A program made the translations under genes and the position numbers. DNA of 64,000 bases from Patulibacter brassicae (GTDB lineage Bacteria > Actinomycetota > Thermoleophilia > Solirubrobacterales > Solirubrobacteraceae). A model generated the notes under the pieces. It saw only the letters and a program-made list of their open reading frames with translations. It was not told the DNA's origin and did not search any database. The stretch spans positions 62,001 to 126,000 of the forward strand of contig NZ_JAXAVX010000010.1 in NCBI RefSeq assembly GCF_033949425.1. The letters are read 5' to 3'. Below are positions 26,391 to 33,660 of the stretch, in pieces; position 1 is the first letter of the stretch; each line of letters starts with the position of its first letter.

Positions 26391-27742
26391 CGCCCGCCGG
26401 CGACGTCGGCGAGGTAGAGGGCCGTGGGCTCGCGGAACCCCTTCAACCGGACCGCGCCGATCGGATCGAACCGCAGGTGCGCGCCGGCCGCGGCGACGAC
26501 GGGCTCGGTGACGACCACCTCGCCCCCGCCCGCACGGGCCACGACGCGGGCCGCGAGGTTCACCTCCCGTCCGAAGTAGTCGCCGTCGCGGAAGAGGACC
26601 TCGCCGTGGTGCACGCCGATGCGCGGCCGCGGCTCGTCCGGGTGCAGGGCCTGGAAGCCGACCGCCCAGTCGACGAGCGCCGCGAGGTCGTCCGCGATCA
26701 CCATCACCTCGTCGCCGATCGTCTTGAGGATCCGCGCGTCGTCGGGGAGCGAGAGCTCGACGGCGTCGACGAACCGCTCGACGACCTCGACCGCCTCCTC
26801 GTCGCCCTGCTCGTCGGTCAGCCGGGTGTACCCGGCGAGGTCGGCGAAGGCGATCGCCACGCGCAGCCGCCCGAGCCCGAGCAGCGTCTCCTCGTCCAGC
26901 GCCTGCTCGACGAGGCTCACGGCGTCCTGCTCGATGAACCAGTCGAGCGAGCGCCGGTGCACGTGACGGATGATCGGGTCCGCCAGCGGCCGGACCTCGC
27001 GGGCGAGGTCCGCCAGCTCCGCGGCGGCCGCGAGCGGCTCGCCGCCGTCCCGCACGGCGGGGTCGCGGACGTAGAGCCGGAACATCCGCACCTCCGCGTC
27101 GGCCACCCGCCCGAGCGCCTGCCCGTACACGCGGGCGAGCTGCAGGAGCGCCACGAGCGGGTACCCGGCGTCGAGCGCGCGCGCCACGTGGCGGAAGAGC
27201 TCGACGTCGGTCGGCGTCATCCGCTCGATCGCGTCCTCGGAGAAGCCGAACGCCTCGGCGATCCGCCGCACGAGCGCGACCTGCAGCCCGGTCTCGCGCG
27301 CCACGTCGGCGATCGAGACGTGCTCGGTCGTGCCGGTCACGACCTCGCCGAGGTAGTCCAGCGCCAGCGAGCTGCGCGTGGTGACCTCGGCGATCTCGGC
27401 GAGCGAGCGGCCGCGGAGCCGCAGCCGCTGGACGATCCGGGCGCGGTGGAGCGACCGCGTCGACCAGGACCCGTCCTCCTCCACCGGGACGAGCCCCTCG
27501 CGGGCCCAGCGACGCAGCGTGCTCGTCGAGACGCCCACGAGCGCGGCGATCCGCTCGACCGGGACGGGCGTCGGGGCGGCGACGCCGGCCGTCTGGCGGC
27601 GAGACCCGGCGGGGTCCCGCCGCCGGCGGGCATCGCGGCCCGCACCGTCGGCCGTCGACGCTCGTCCCCGGCGGGGGCGGCGCCTCGCGGATGGCGCACC
27701 ATCCACGCGCTGGCCTGAGGTCGGTTCCGGTGCCTCAGTCAT
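26387..27742 (-). CDS. MerR-like HTH protein fused to class III adenylate/guanylate cyclase domain
   Basis: 451 aa as drawn from ATG 27742. After about 60 basic low-complexity residues comes a MerR-type winged helix (IAALVGVSTSTLRRWAREGLVP), a helical regulatory segment of about 150 residues like that of Rv1264-type cyclases, and a catalytic domain near residues 290-445. Catalytic residues are present: AFADLAGYTRLTDEQGD (metal Asp), KTIGDEVMV (purine Lys, metal Asp) and YFGREVNLAARV (transition-state Asn and Arg). A TTGACG-N16-TGTATG promoter-like pair overlaps the ATG, so the true start may be internal. Coupled by ATGA to tilS. Whether it binds DNA is inference. Confidence 0.8.
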   Translation of the reverse strand: MTEAPEPTSGQRVDGAPSARRRPRRGRASTADGAGRDARRRRDPAGSRRQTAGVAAPTPVPVERIAALVGVSTSTLRRWAREGLVPVEEDGSWSTRSLHRARIVQRLRLRGRSLAEIAEVTTRSSLALDYLGEVVTGTTEHVSIADVARETGLQVALVRRIAEAFGFSEDAIERMTPTDVELFRHVARALDAGYPLVALLQLARVYGQALGRVADAEVRMFRLYVRDPAVRDGGEPLAAAAELADLAREVRPLADPIIRHVHRRSLDWFIEQDAVSLVEQALDEETLLGLGRLRVAIAFADLAGYTRLTDEQGDEEAVEVVERFVDAVELSLPDDARILKTIGDEVMVIADDLAALVDWAVGFQALHPDEPRPRIGVHHGEVLFRDGDYFGREVNLAARVVARAGGGEVVVTEPVVAAAGAHLRFDPIGAVRLKGFREPTALYLADVAGGR

Positions 27743-27782
27743 ACACCGCCCCCTGACACCCCGTCAAGGCGAGCGCGCCCCG

Positions 27783-28166
27783 TCAGGCCGCGGGGTCGGA
27801 GGGGTCCCGTGGCGCGACGCGCTCGAGGCGCGCCTCCAGCGCGTCGACGCGCGCCGCGAGCCGCCGGACGTCCTCGGCGGACGCCGGCCGGGCCTCGTCG
27901 AGCGAGCGCCCGAGCCGTCCGAGGGCCTGCTGGAGCTCATCGGCGAGCTGCCCGGCACCGACCGTGCCCGCGCTCGAGAGGTCGCCGACGGTGTCGCGCA
28001 TCCGCCCCACGACCTGGCCGAGCTCGTCGGCGAGCGTCTCCGCGCGCGTGCGCGTGGAGGTCGCGGTGGCGACGAGCGCCTGGTCGACCGCCCGGCGGAC
28101 GGCCTCGACGCGGGCGCGCCGCGGATCGACGGCGTCCTCGGGGGTGGGCGGCGGGTCGGGCTCCAC
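27783..28166 (-). CDS. small coiled-coil protein, function unknown
   Basis: 127 aa from GTG 28166. Helical and charged: ARVEAVRRAVDQALVATAT, then a segment of two helices (about residues 40-95) and a heptad coiled coil near the end (DVRRLAARVDALEARLERV). No TM or signal. The end resembles the coiled coil of the 128-aa protein at 28952-29338, so the two may be distant paralogs. Leaderless GTG set by TAGACT 7 bases upstream. Confidence 0.65.
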   Translation of the reverse strand: MEPDPPPTPEDAVDPRRARVEAVRRAVDQALVATATSTRTRAETLADELGQVVGRMRDTVGDLSSAGTVGAGQLADELQQALGRLGRSLDEARPASAEDVRRLAARVDALEARLERVAPRDPSDPAA

Positions 28167-28173
28167 GGCCCGG

Positions 28174-28179
28174 AGTCTA
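28174..28179 (-). promoter_or_regulatory. -10 hexamer TAGACT of the 127-aa coiled-coil gene
   Basis: TAGACT on the minus strand, 7 bases before GTG 28166. Confidence 0.5.
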
Positions 28180-28238
28180 GAGGGGCTCCCGGCGCGCGAC
28201 CGGCGGCGCCGGCGGGCCGCGGGCCCCGGCGCGGCGCT

Positions 28239-28244
28239 TATCCT
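28239..28244 (+). promoter_or_regulatory. -10 hexamer TATCCT of the nucleoside phosphorylase-like gene
   Basis: TATCCT, 8 bases before GTG 28253; divergent from the TAGACT hexamer 60 bp away. Confidence 0.5.
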
Positions 28245-28252
28245 CGCCGCCC

Positions 28253-28930
28253 GTGCGGCCGCTCCCTCCGATGCTCCACCTCGTCAACCCCGTCGCCGAG
28301 CGGGCGATCGTCCTCGGGGACCCCGGCCGGGCGCTCGAGCTGGCGCAGTCGCTGCTCGAGCGGCCGCTCATGAGCAACCACCAGCGCGGGCTGTGGGGCT
28401 ACACCGGGCGAGCCGCCGACGGCGAGCCGCTCACGATCCAGTCCACCGGCACCGGCGGCCCGAGCGCCGTGGCCGTGCTCACCGAGCTCGCCGCGGCCGG
28501 GGTCCGGCGCGTCGTGCGCGCCGGCTCGGCGATCGCGGTGGAGCCCGATCGCCCGAACCTCCCCCACGTCGTCTCCGCGGCGGTCGCGGCCGACGGCGCG
28601 AGCGCCGCGCTCGGCCTCGGCCCGACCGCGGCGCCCGAGGCGGGGCTCGCCGAGCGGCTGGACGTGGCGTGCGACGGGCGCTCGGTCGCCGTCCTGAGCG
28701 TCGACCTGCTGCCGCAGGACGGCGGGCCGGTGCCGTCGCTGGACGGCATGGACGCGCTCGACCGGCAGACGGCGCCCCTGCTCGGCGCCGCCGCACGGCT
28801 CGGCGTGCCCGCGGCGGCGGTGCTGGCGTTCCCGCGGGGCGACGAGGACGAGGCCGCGCGCGCCGCGTGGTGGCGGGCGCTCGGCGCGGCCGCCGCGGCG
28901 GCGCTCGTCGACGCGACGGCGGCCGGCTGA
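28253..28930 (+). CDS. uridine/purine nucleoside phosphorylase-family protein
   Basis: 225 aa from GTG 28253. NP-I family signs are AIVLGDPGRALELAQSLL (phosphate/ribose Gly-Asp-Pro-x-Arg), TIQSTGTGGPSAVAVLTEL, and VRRVVRAGSAIAV, where a typical enzyme has Arg-x-Gly-Thr. The C-terminal SLDGMDALDRQTAPLLGAA stands where the Met-Glu-x-x ribose motif is expected; the Glu is replaced by Asp, so activity or specificity may differ. Length is slightly short for the family. Flanked by two coiled-coil genes on the other strand. Confidence 0.75.
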   Translation: MRPLPPMLHLVNPVAERAIVLGDPGRALELAQSLLERPLMSNHQRGLWGYTGRAADGEPLTIQSTGTGGPSAVAVLTELAAAGVRRVVRAGSAIAVEPDRPNLPHVVSAAVAADGASAALGLGPTAAPEAGLAERLDVACDGRSVAVLSVDLLPQDGGPVPSLDGMDALDRQTAPLLGAAARLGVPAAAVLAFPRGDEDEAARAAWWRALGAAAAAALVDATAAG

Positions 28931-28951
28931 GGGTCGGCGTCGCGCGGCGGC

Positions 28952-29338
28952 TCAGTCCGCCTTGCGCGCGTCGCCCAGGGCCTGCTCGATCCGGTCGAGC
29001 TGCGCGGCGATCGCGTCGAGCCGCTCCTGGTCCGCGCGCCCGCCGAGGCCGGCGAGGCGGTCGTCGAGCCGGTCCACGGCGTCCTCGATCGCCTCGAGCC
29101 GCTGCGAGACGTTGCGCACCCGGCGGGTCAGCCGCTCGATGTCGGCGGCCGAGGGCACGTTCAGCGCGCCGAAGGCGGCCTCCTGCGCCTGGGTGGCGCG
29201 CTCGCGCACGTCCATCGCGCGCTGGACCGCGCCGGTCACCAGCGGACTGCCCAGCACCTCCTGCGCGAGCTTCCCGATCGTCTCCTCGCCGGCGCCCTTC
29301 ACGCGCCCGCGCAGGTCCTTGCTCGGCTCTCCGGTCAT
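28952..29338 (-). CDS. small coiled-coil protein, function unknown
   Basis: 128 aa. Begins MTGEPSKDLRGRVKGAGEETIGKLAQEVLGSP, a phasin-like amphipathic N-terminus, then a coiled coil from about residue 65 (DIERLTRRVRNVSQRLEAIEDAVDRLDDRLAGL). No TM. Good Shine-Dalgarno (GGAAGG, 7 bases before ATG). A polyester-granule or envelope structural role is possible but unsupported. Convergent with the phosphorylase gene, 21 bp apart. Confidence 0.65.
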   Translation of the reverse strand: MTGEPSKDLRGRVKGAGEETIGKLAQEVLGSPLVTGAVQRAMDVRERATQAQEAAFGALNVPSAADIERLTRRVRNVSQRLEAIEDAVDRLDDRLAGLGGRADQERLDAIAAQLDRIEQALGDARKAD

Positions 29339-29483
29339 GCTCAGCCTTCCGTCGCTCGTCGGGGCCGGCGAGGGACCGCCGGTCGGCGCAGCCTACGCCG
29401 TGGCGGCTCGCCGCACGCCGCGACGACCCCACGCGCGCGTGGAACGGCCCGGCGAGGCGCCTCGAACCGCCGGGGAGCCGTGG

Positions 29484-29489
29484 TAGGGT
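29484..29489 (+). promoter_or_regulatory. -10 hexamer TAGGGT upstream of the cell-wall hydrolase gene
   Basis: TAGGGT gives a leader of about 55 bases ending in AGGAGA (29531-29536) and GAGGA, ribosome-binding sites before ATG 29550. So this gene is not leaderless. Confidence 0.45.
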
Positions 29490-29549
29490 GGCGCGGCCGG
29501 CGTCCAGGGTGGGCTCTCGACGCCGTTCTCCAGGAGACTCTGAGGATCT

Positions 29550-31985
29550 ATGTCGCTGTCGACGCGCAAGCTGCTGGCCGGCCTCACCGCTGCGGGTGCC
29601 GTGGCCGCCGGGTTCGGCGCCACGGTCCACCAGGCCGGGGCGGAGGCCCGCACGCTCGACGTCACCCTCGCCGGTGGGCGCGTCGTCCAGGTGACGGTCG
29701 ACGTGCCGCCCGGCACGCCGGTCGACCAGATCCCGCTGCCCGACCTGGGCGCGCCGGTGATCCGGGTCGCCGACGCGGGCACCGCCGCGCCGGCCACGCC
29801 CGCCGAGTCGACGACCGGGGCCGCGGCCCCGACGGCGACCGACCAGGCCGCGCCGGCCGGTCGCGCGATCGCCGGCATCAGCGACGACAGCGGCGGCGAC
29901 GGGCGGGACGCCGCCGAGCGAGCGGCGAAGGCCGACGCGGAGCGGGCGCAGGCCGCCGCCGAGCGGGCCGACGGTCGCAAGGTCACCCGTCGCTCGCAGC
30001 GCGACGCCGCCCAGCGCGCCGCCGCCGGCGAGGTCAACGAGCCCGATCCGCTCGACCCCGGGACCGTGGAGTCGATCCCCGGTCCCGCGCCGGTCGGCGT
30101 GCCGAACTTCTTCATCGATCGGTTCCGGATCCCGCCGTTCCTGCTGCCGATCTACCAGGCCGCGGGCATCCAGTACGGCGTGCGGTGGGAGATCCTCGCG
30201 GCGATCAACGAGATCGAGACCGACTACGGCCGCAACCTCAACGTCTCCAGCGCGGGCGCGCTGGGCTGGATGCAGTTCATGCCGGCCACGTGGAAGGCCT
30301 ACGGCGTCGACGCCAACGGGGACGGGGAGAAGGATCCGTACAACCCGGTCGACGCGATCTTCGCCGCGGCGCGGTACCTGCGGGCTGCGGGGGCGGAGAA
30401 GGACCTGCGCAAGGCGATCTTCGCCTACAACCACGCCGACTGGTACGTGGACTCGGTGCTGCTGCGCGCCCGGCTCGTCGGTGGGTTGCCGCCGGATCTC
30501 GTCGGCTCGTTGACGGGGTTGACGCAGGGCGTGTTCCCCGTCGCGGCGAAGGCGCGCTACGCGGGTGCGGACGCTGACGCGGTCGCGAAGCTCAAGAAGG
30601 TCAAGCGGACGAAGAACGCCGCGAGGACCGTCGACGCCGAGAAGGGCCGCGACTCGCTGGAGATCTTCTCCCGCAACGGGGCCGCCGCGATCGCCGTCCA
30701 GGACGGCGAGGTCGTGAAGGTCGGCGAGAACGCCCGGCTCGGGCGCTTCGTCCAGCTGCGCGACGCCTTCGGCAACACCTACACGTACGGCAACCTCAAG
30801 AAGGTCGCGACGTACTACCCGGTCCCGAAGCCGGCCGCCGTGGCGCGGTCCGAGCGCGAGGCGGCGGCCGCGAAGGACGAGCCCGGGAAGGATCCGGCGC
30901 CGACGAGCGCCGCGTCCGCCGGTACGCAGCGGTCCGCCGACGCCCCCGCGGCTCCCGCGCCGGAGGCCGCGACCGACGGCAAGCAGCGCGTCTTCGCCAA
31001 CCCGGGTCGCCCGGGCGCCCAGGAGCACGGCGGCGCCGAGCAGCTCGCCAACGCGCAGCTGGCCGACGGCGGGTACTCCTCCTACCTCTCCGCGCTCCAC
31101 GGCCTGTCGGCCAAGGACGTGACGCTGAAGCGCCTGAAGAAGGGCTCCCGCGTCCTCGCCGGCACGGTCCTCGGCCGCCTCGGCAACACCCCGCAGAACA
31201 CGAACGACCAGGGCGAGGCGACGACGTCGCCGTTCCTGCGGTTCGAGGTCCGTCCGGTCGGGAAGGGCGCGCCGCGGATCGATCCCAAGCCGGTCCTCGA
31301 CGGCTGGAAGCTGCTGGAGTCCACCGCGGTCTACCGCGCGAAGGGGTCCAACGCGTTCTTCGGCGAGAACGCGTCCGCCGGCCAGGTGCTGCTGATGAGC
31401 AAGGAGCAGCTCGTGCAGCGCGTCCTGGCCAACAAGGACCTCGACATCTACGGCGCGGGCCGCCAGGACATCGAGCGCGGCGCGATCGACCGGCGCGTCC
31501 TCGCGCTGCTGGAGTACCTCACCGCCAACGGCCTGCGACTGCAGATCACCTCGCTGAAGTCCGGGCACTCGATCCTGTCGAAGTCCGGCAACGTCTCCGA
31601 GCACTCCACCGGCACCGCGGTCGACATCGCCGCGGTGAACGGGATCCGGATCGAGCGAAAGACCCAGGGTGCGGGGTCGATCACCGATCAGACCAACCGG
31701 TTGATCCTGCAGTTGCAGGGCGCGATGAAGCCGCACCAGATCATCTCGCTGATGACCTACCCCGGGACCGACAACACGTTGTCGCTGCCCGATCACGACG
31801 ATCACATCCACGTCGGGTACCGGCCGCAGATCACCGGCAGCACCAAGCTCGGCAAGCAGGTCGAGCAGGTGCTGAAGCCGGGTCAGTGGATCAAGCTCAT
31901 CGATCGGATCAGCGAGATCGACAACCCGACGGTGCTCACGTCGCCGTCGAAGTACGCCATCAAGACGCCGAAGTCCGGCGACTGA
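29550..31985 (+). CDS. exported cell-wall protein: lytic transglycosylase + degenerate M23 + M15-like peptidase domains
   Basis: 811 aa. Signal peptide about residues 1-32 (STRKLLAGLTAAGAVAAG). A Pro/Ala-rich stretch leads to a transglycosylase domain with ILAAINEIETDYGRNLN (catalytic Glu about 223), GALGWMQFMPATWKAYG and IFAYNHADWYVDSVL. Residues about 370-600 resemble an M23/LytM fold split by a low-complexity insert, but the metal His positions read YGNL and FLRFE instead of YAHL and HLHFE, so it is probably inactive. The C-terminus has SGHS, SEHSTGTAVDIAA and DDHIHVGYRP, matching the M15/VanY-like zinc ligands (His, Asp, His). Likely remodels peptidoglycan outside the membrane. Confidence 0.82.
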   Translation: MSLSTRKLLAGLTAAGAVAAGFGATVHQAGAEARTLDVTLAGGRVVQVTVDVPPGTPVDQIPLPDLGAPVIRVADAGTAAPATPAESTTGAAAPTATDQAAPAGRAIAGISDDSGGDGRDAAERAAKADAERAQAAAERADGRKVTRRSQRDAAQRAAAGEVNEPDPLDPGTVESIPGPAPVGVPNFFIDRFRIPPFLLPIYQAAGIQYGVRWEILAAINEIETDYGRNLNVSSAGALGWMQFMPATWKAYGVDANGDGEKDPYNPVDAIFAAARYLRAAGAEKDLRKAIFAYNHADWYVDSVLLRARLVGGLPPDLVGSLTGLTQGVFPVAAKARYAGADADAVAKLKKVKRTKNAARTVDAEKGRDSLEIFSRNGAAAIAVQDGEVVKVGENARLGRFVQLRDAFGNTYTYGNLKKVATYYPVPKPAAVARSEREAAAAKDEPGKDPAPTSAASAGTQRSADAPAAPAPEAATDGKQRVFANPGRPGAQEHGGAEQLANAQLADGGYSSYLSALHGLSAKDVTLKRLKKGSRVLAGTVLGRLGNTPQNTNDQGEATTSPFLRFEVRPVGKGAPRIDPKPVLDGWKLLESTAVYRAKGSNAFFGENASAGQVLLMSKEQLVQRVLANKDLDIYGAGRQDIERGAIDRRVLALLEYLTANGLRLQITSLKSGHSILSKSGNVSEHSTGTAVDIAAVNGIRIERKTQGAGSITDQTNRLILQLQGAMKPHQIISLMTYPGTDNTLSLPDHDDHIHVGYRPQITGSTKLGKQVEQVLKPGQWIKLIDRISEIDNPTVLTSPSKYAIKTPKSGD

Positions 31986-32002
31986 CGCCGCCGGTTCCGC
32001 CG

Positions 32003-32863
32003 GTGGCCGACGCCCGCTTCCGGATCGTCCGGCTCGAGGCCCCGGGACGCGTCGACGTCCCGGACGGCCGCTGGATGCTGCGCGGACACGCGAACCGTCC
32101 CGAGGCGGTCGTCGTCGTCGAGCACGTCGAGCGCCCGCGCTCGAGGTTCCGCCGCCGGCGCGGCGAGTCGGACGAGGCACCCGCGATCGACGCCGTCCGC
32201 CTGACGGTCATCGACGCGGATCCGCTCGACGTCGAGGACCCCGACCGCTGGCTGCACCGTGCCGACCCGCGGCCGCAGCTGGCCACCGCGCTGGAGCGCG
32301 TCGGGCGCCTGCTGCACCTGCACGCCGCCGCCGCCGAGGAGACCGATCCGCGCTCGGTCCGCGCACAGGACCTGAGCGCCGCCCTGCTGGGCTACGGCAC
32401 CGGGGAGCAGGCCGCCGACGGGCAGCTCTCGCAGGCGCGTCCGATCACCGTCGCGAGCGCGGCCCCGCAGCGGGTGCGGCGCAGCGGCAGCGGCATGGGG
32501 CCCGACGAGCGGCTCGCGGACCTCCTCGCGGGCCGGGACGCCGTCCTGGCGGCGGAGCTCCTGACGCTCCGGGCGCGCGAGGACCTGCTGCGCGGTCGCA
32601 CCCGCGAGGCCGCGCTCCAGCTGCGCGTCGCCGTCGAGGCGGCGATCGCCGAGCTGGAGCCATGGCGCGCGGCGCCCGAGCTCGGTCCGGCGATCGACCG
32701 CCTGCGCGACCAGCGCCGGGCGGTCGCCGACCTCGCGGCGGCCGCGGTCCGCGGCGGCCTCGACGAGGACCAGCTCGAGCTCGTGCGCAACCTCGTGCGC
32801 GAGACCACGACGGCCCTGCGCCGGCGCAACGACGGCCGGCGCGTCGGCGAGCGCTTCGCCTGA
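32003..32863 (+). CDS. hypothetical protein
   Basis: 286 aa from GTG 32003, 17 bp after the cell-wall hydrolase, so probably co-transcribed. The N-terminal 110 residues look beta-rich (FRIVRLEAPGRVDVPDGRW, EAVVVVEHVERPR) and the C-terminal 140 residues are helical and Ala/Arg-rich (LLTLRAREDLLRGRTREAALQLRVAVEAA). No signal peptide, TM segment or known motif. Ends one base from the stop of the convergent sirtuin gene. I do not recognise it. Confidence 0.7.
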   Translation: MADARFRIVRLEAPGRVDVPDGRWMLRGHANRPEAVVVVEHVERPRSRFRRRRGESDEAPAIDAVRLTVIDADPLDVEDPDRWLHRADPRPQLATALERVGRLLHLHAAAAEETDPRSVRAQDLSAALLGYGTGEQAADGQLSQARPITVASAAPQRVRRSGSGMGPDERLADLLAGRDAVLAAELLTLRAREDLLRGRTREAALQLRVAVEAAIAELEPWRAAPELGPAIDRLRDQRRAVADLAAAAVRGGLDEDQLELVRNLVRETTTALRRRNDGRRVGERFA

Positions 32864-32864
32864 G

Positions 32865-33650
32865 CTACGAGGCCTCGAGGGCGTCGAGCGCCGCGAGGAG
32901 GCCCTGCAGCTCGGCGACGACGTCGCCGTCCAGCCGTGCCGCGGCCAGCTCGTCGTAGGGCGTCTCGCTCGTGGTGACGATCGCCACGCGGCCGCGATGG
33001 CGCAGCGTCGTCCGCGGCAGCTCGGCCACGGGATAGACGACGAGCGAGCTGCCGATGCAGAGCAGGACGTCCGCCCCGGCGGCCAGCTGCTCGGCCCGCT
33101 CGAGCGCCGCGACGGGCAGCATGTCGCCGAAGAGGACGACGTCGGGCTTCAGCACGCCGCCGCACTCCGCGCAGCGCGGCACGCCATCGGGGGCGGCCTC
33201 GATCCGCCGCAGCGTCTCCTCGAGGCTCGCCCGGGCGCCGCACGCCGGGCAGTGCGTGCCGGCGATCGAGCCGTGGAGCTCCACGACGTCCCGCGAGCCC
33301 GCCTTCTCGTGGAGCAGGTCGATGTTCTGGGTCAGCACGGCGTCGAGCCGGCCGCGCCGCTCGAGCTCCGCGAGCGTCCGGTGCGCGTCGTTGGGCCGCA
33401 CGTCGCCGAGGACGGCGAAGCGGTGCCCGTAGAACGCCCAGAACCGCTGGGGGTCGCGCCGCCAGACGTCGACGTGCGCGACCTCCATCGGATCGACGTT
33501 CGCCCAGATCCCGGTCTGCGGGGTCCGGAAGTCCGGGATCCCGGACGGGACCGAGATCCCCGCCCCCGTGAGCGCGACGACCGAGCCCGCCTCGTGGACG
33601 AGGCGGGCCAGCCGCTCGTGCCGCTCGTCGTAGGAGGCGGGACCCGTCAT
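32865..33650 (-). CDS. NAD-dependent protein deacylase (sirtuin)
   Basis: 261 aa. Removes acyl groups from lysines using NAD. Motifs are ALTGAGISVPSGIPDFRTP, TQNIDLLHEKAG, VVELHGS with the catalytic His, zinc site HCPACGA...RCAECGG, KPDVVLFGDMLP and CIGSSLVVYPVAELP. No class III Tyr/Arg pair is evident, so deacetylase activity is likely. It starts 10 bp after the HAD-ECH fusion gene ends, which suggests coupling of deacylation with beta-oxidation or acetyl-CoA metabolism (inference). Confidence 0.92.
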   Translation of the reverse strand: MTGPASYDERHERLARLVHEAGSVVALTGAGISVPSGIPDFRTPQTGIWANVDPMEVAHVDVWRRDPQRFWAFYGHRFAVLGDVRPNDAHRTLAELERRGRLDAVLTQNIDLLHEKAGSRDVVELHGSIAGTHCPACGARASLEETLRRIEAAPDGVPRCAECGGVLKPDVVLFGDMLPVAALERAEQLAAGADVLLCIGSSLVVYPVAELPRTTLRHRGRVAIVTTSETPYDELAAARLDGDVVAELQGLLAALDALEAS

Positions 33651-33660
33651 CCGCGTCGGG

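Noticed and set aside
28479..32180. 1233-codon minus-strand open frame
   Set aside because: Covers the phosphorylase and cell-wall hydrolase genes in antisense; no domain, no start signal.
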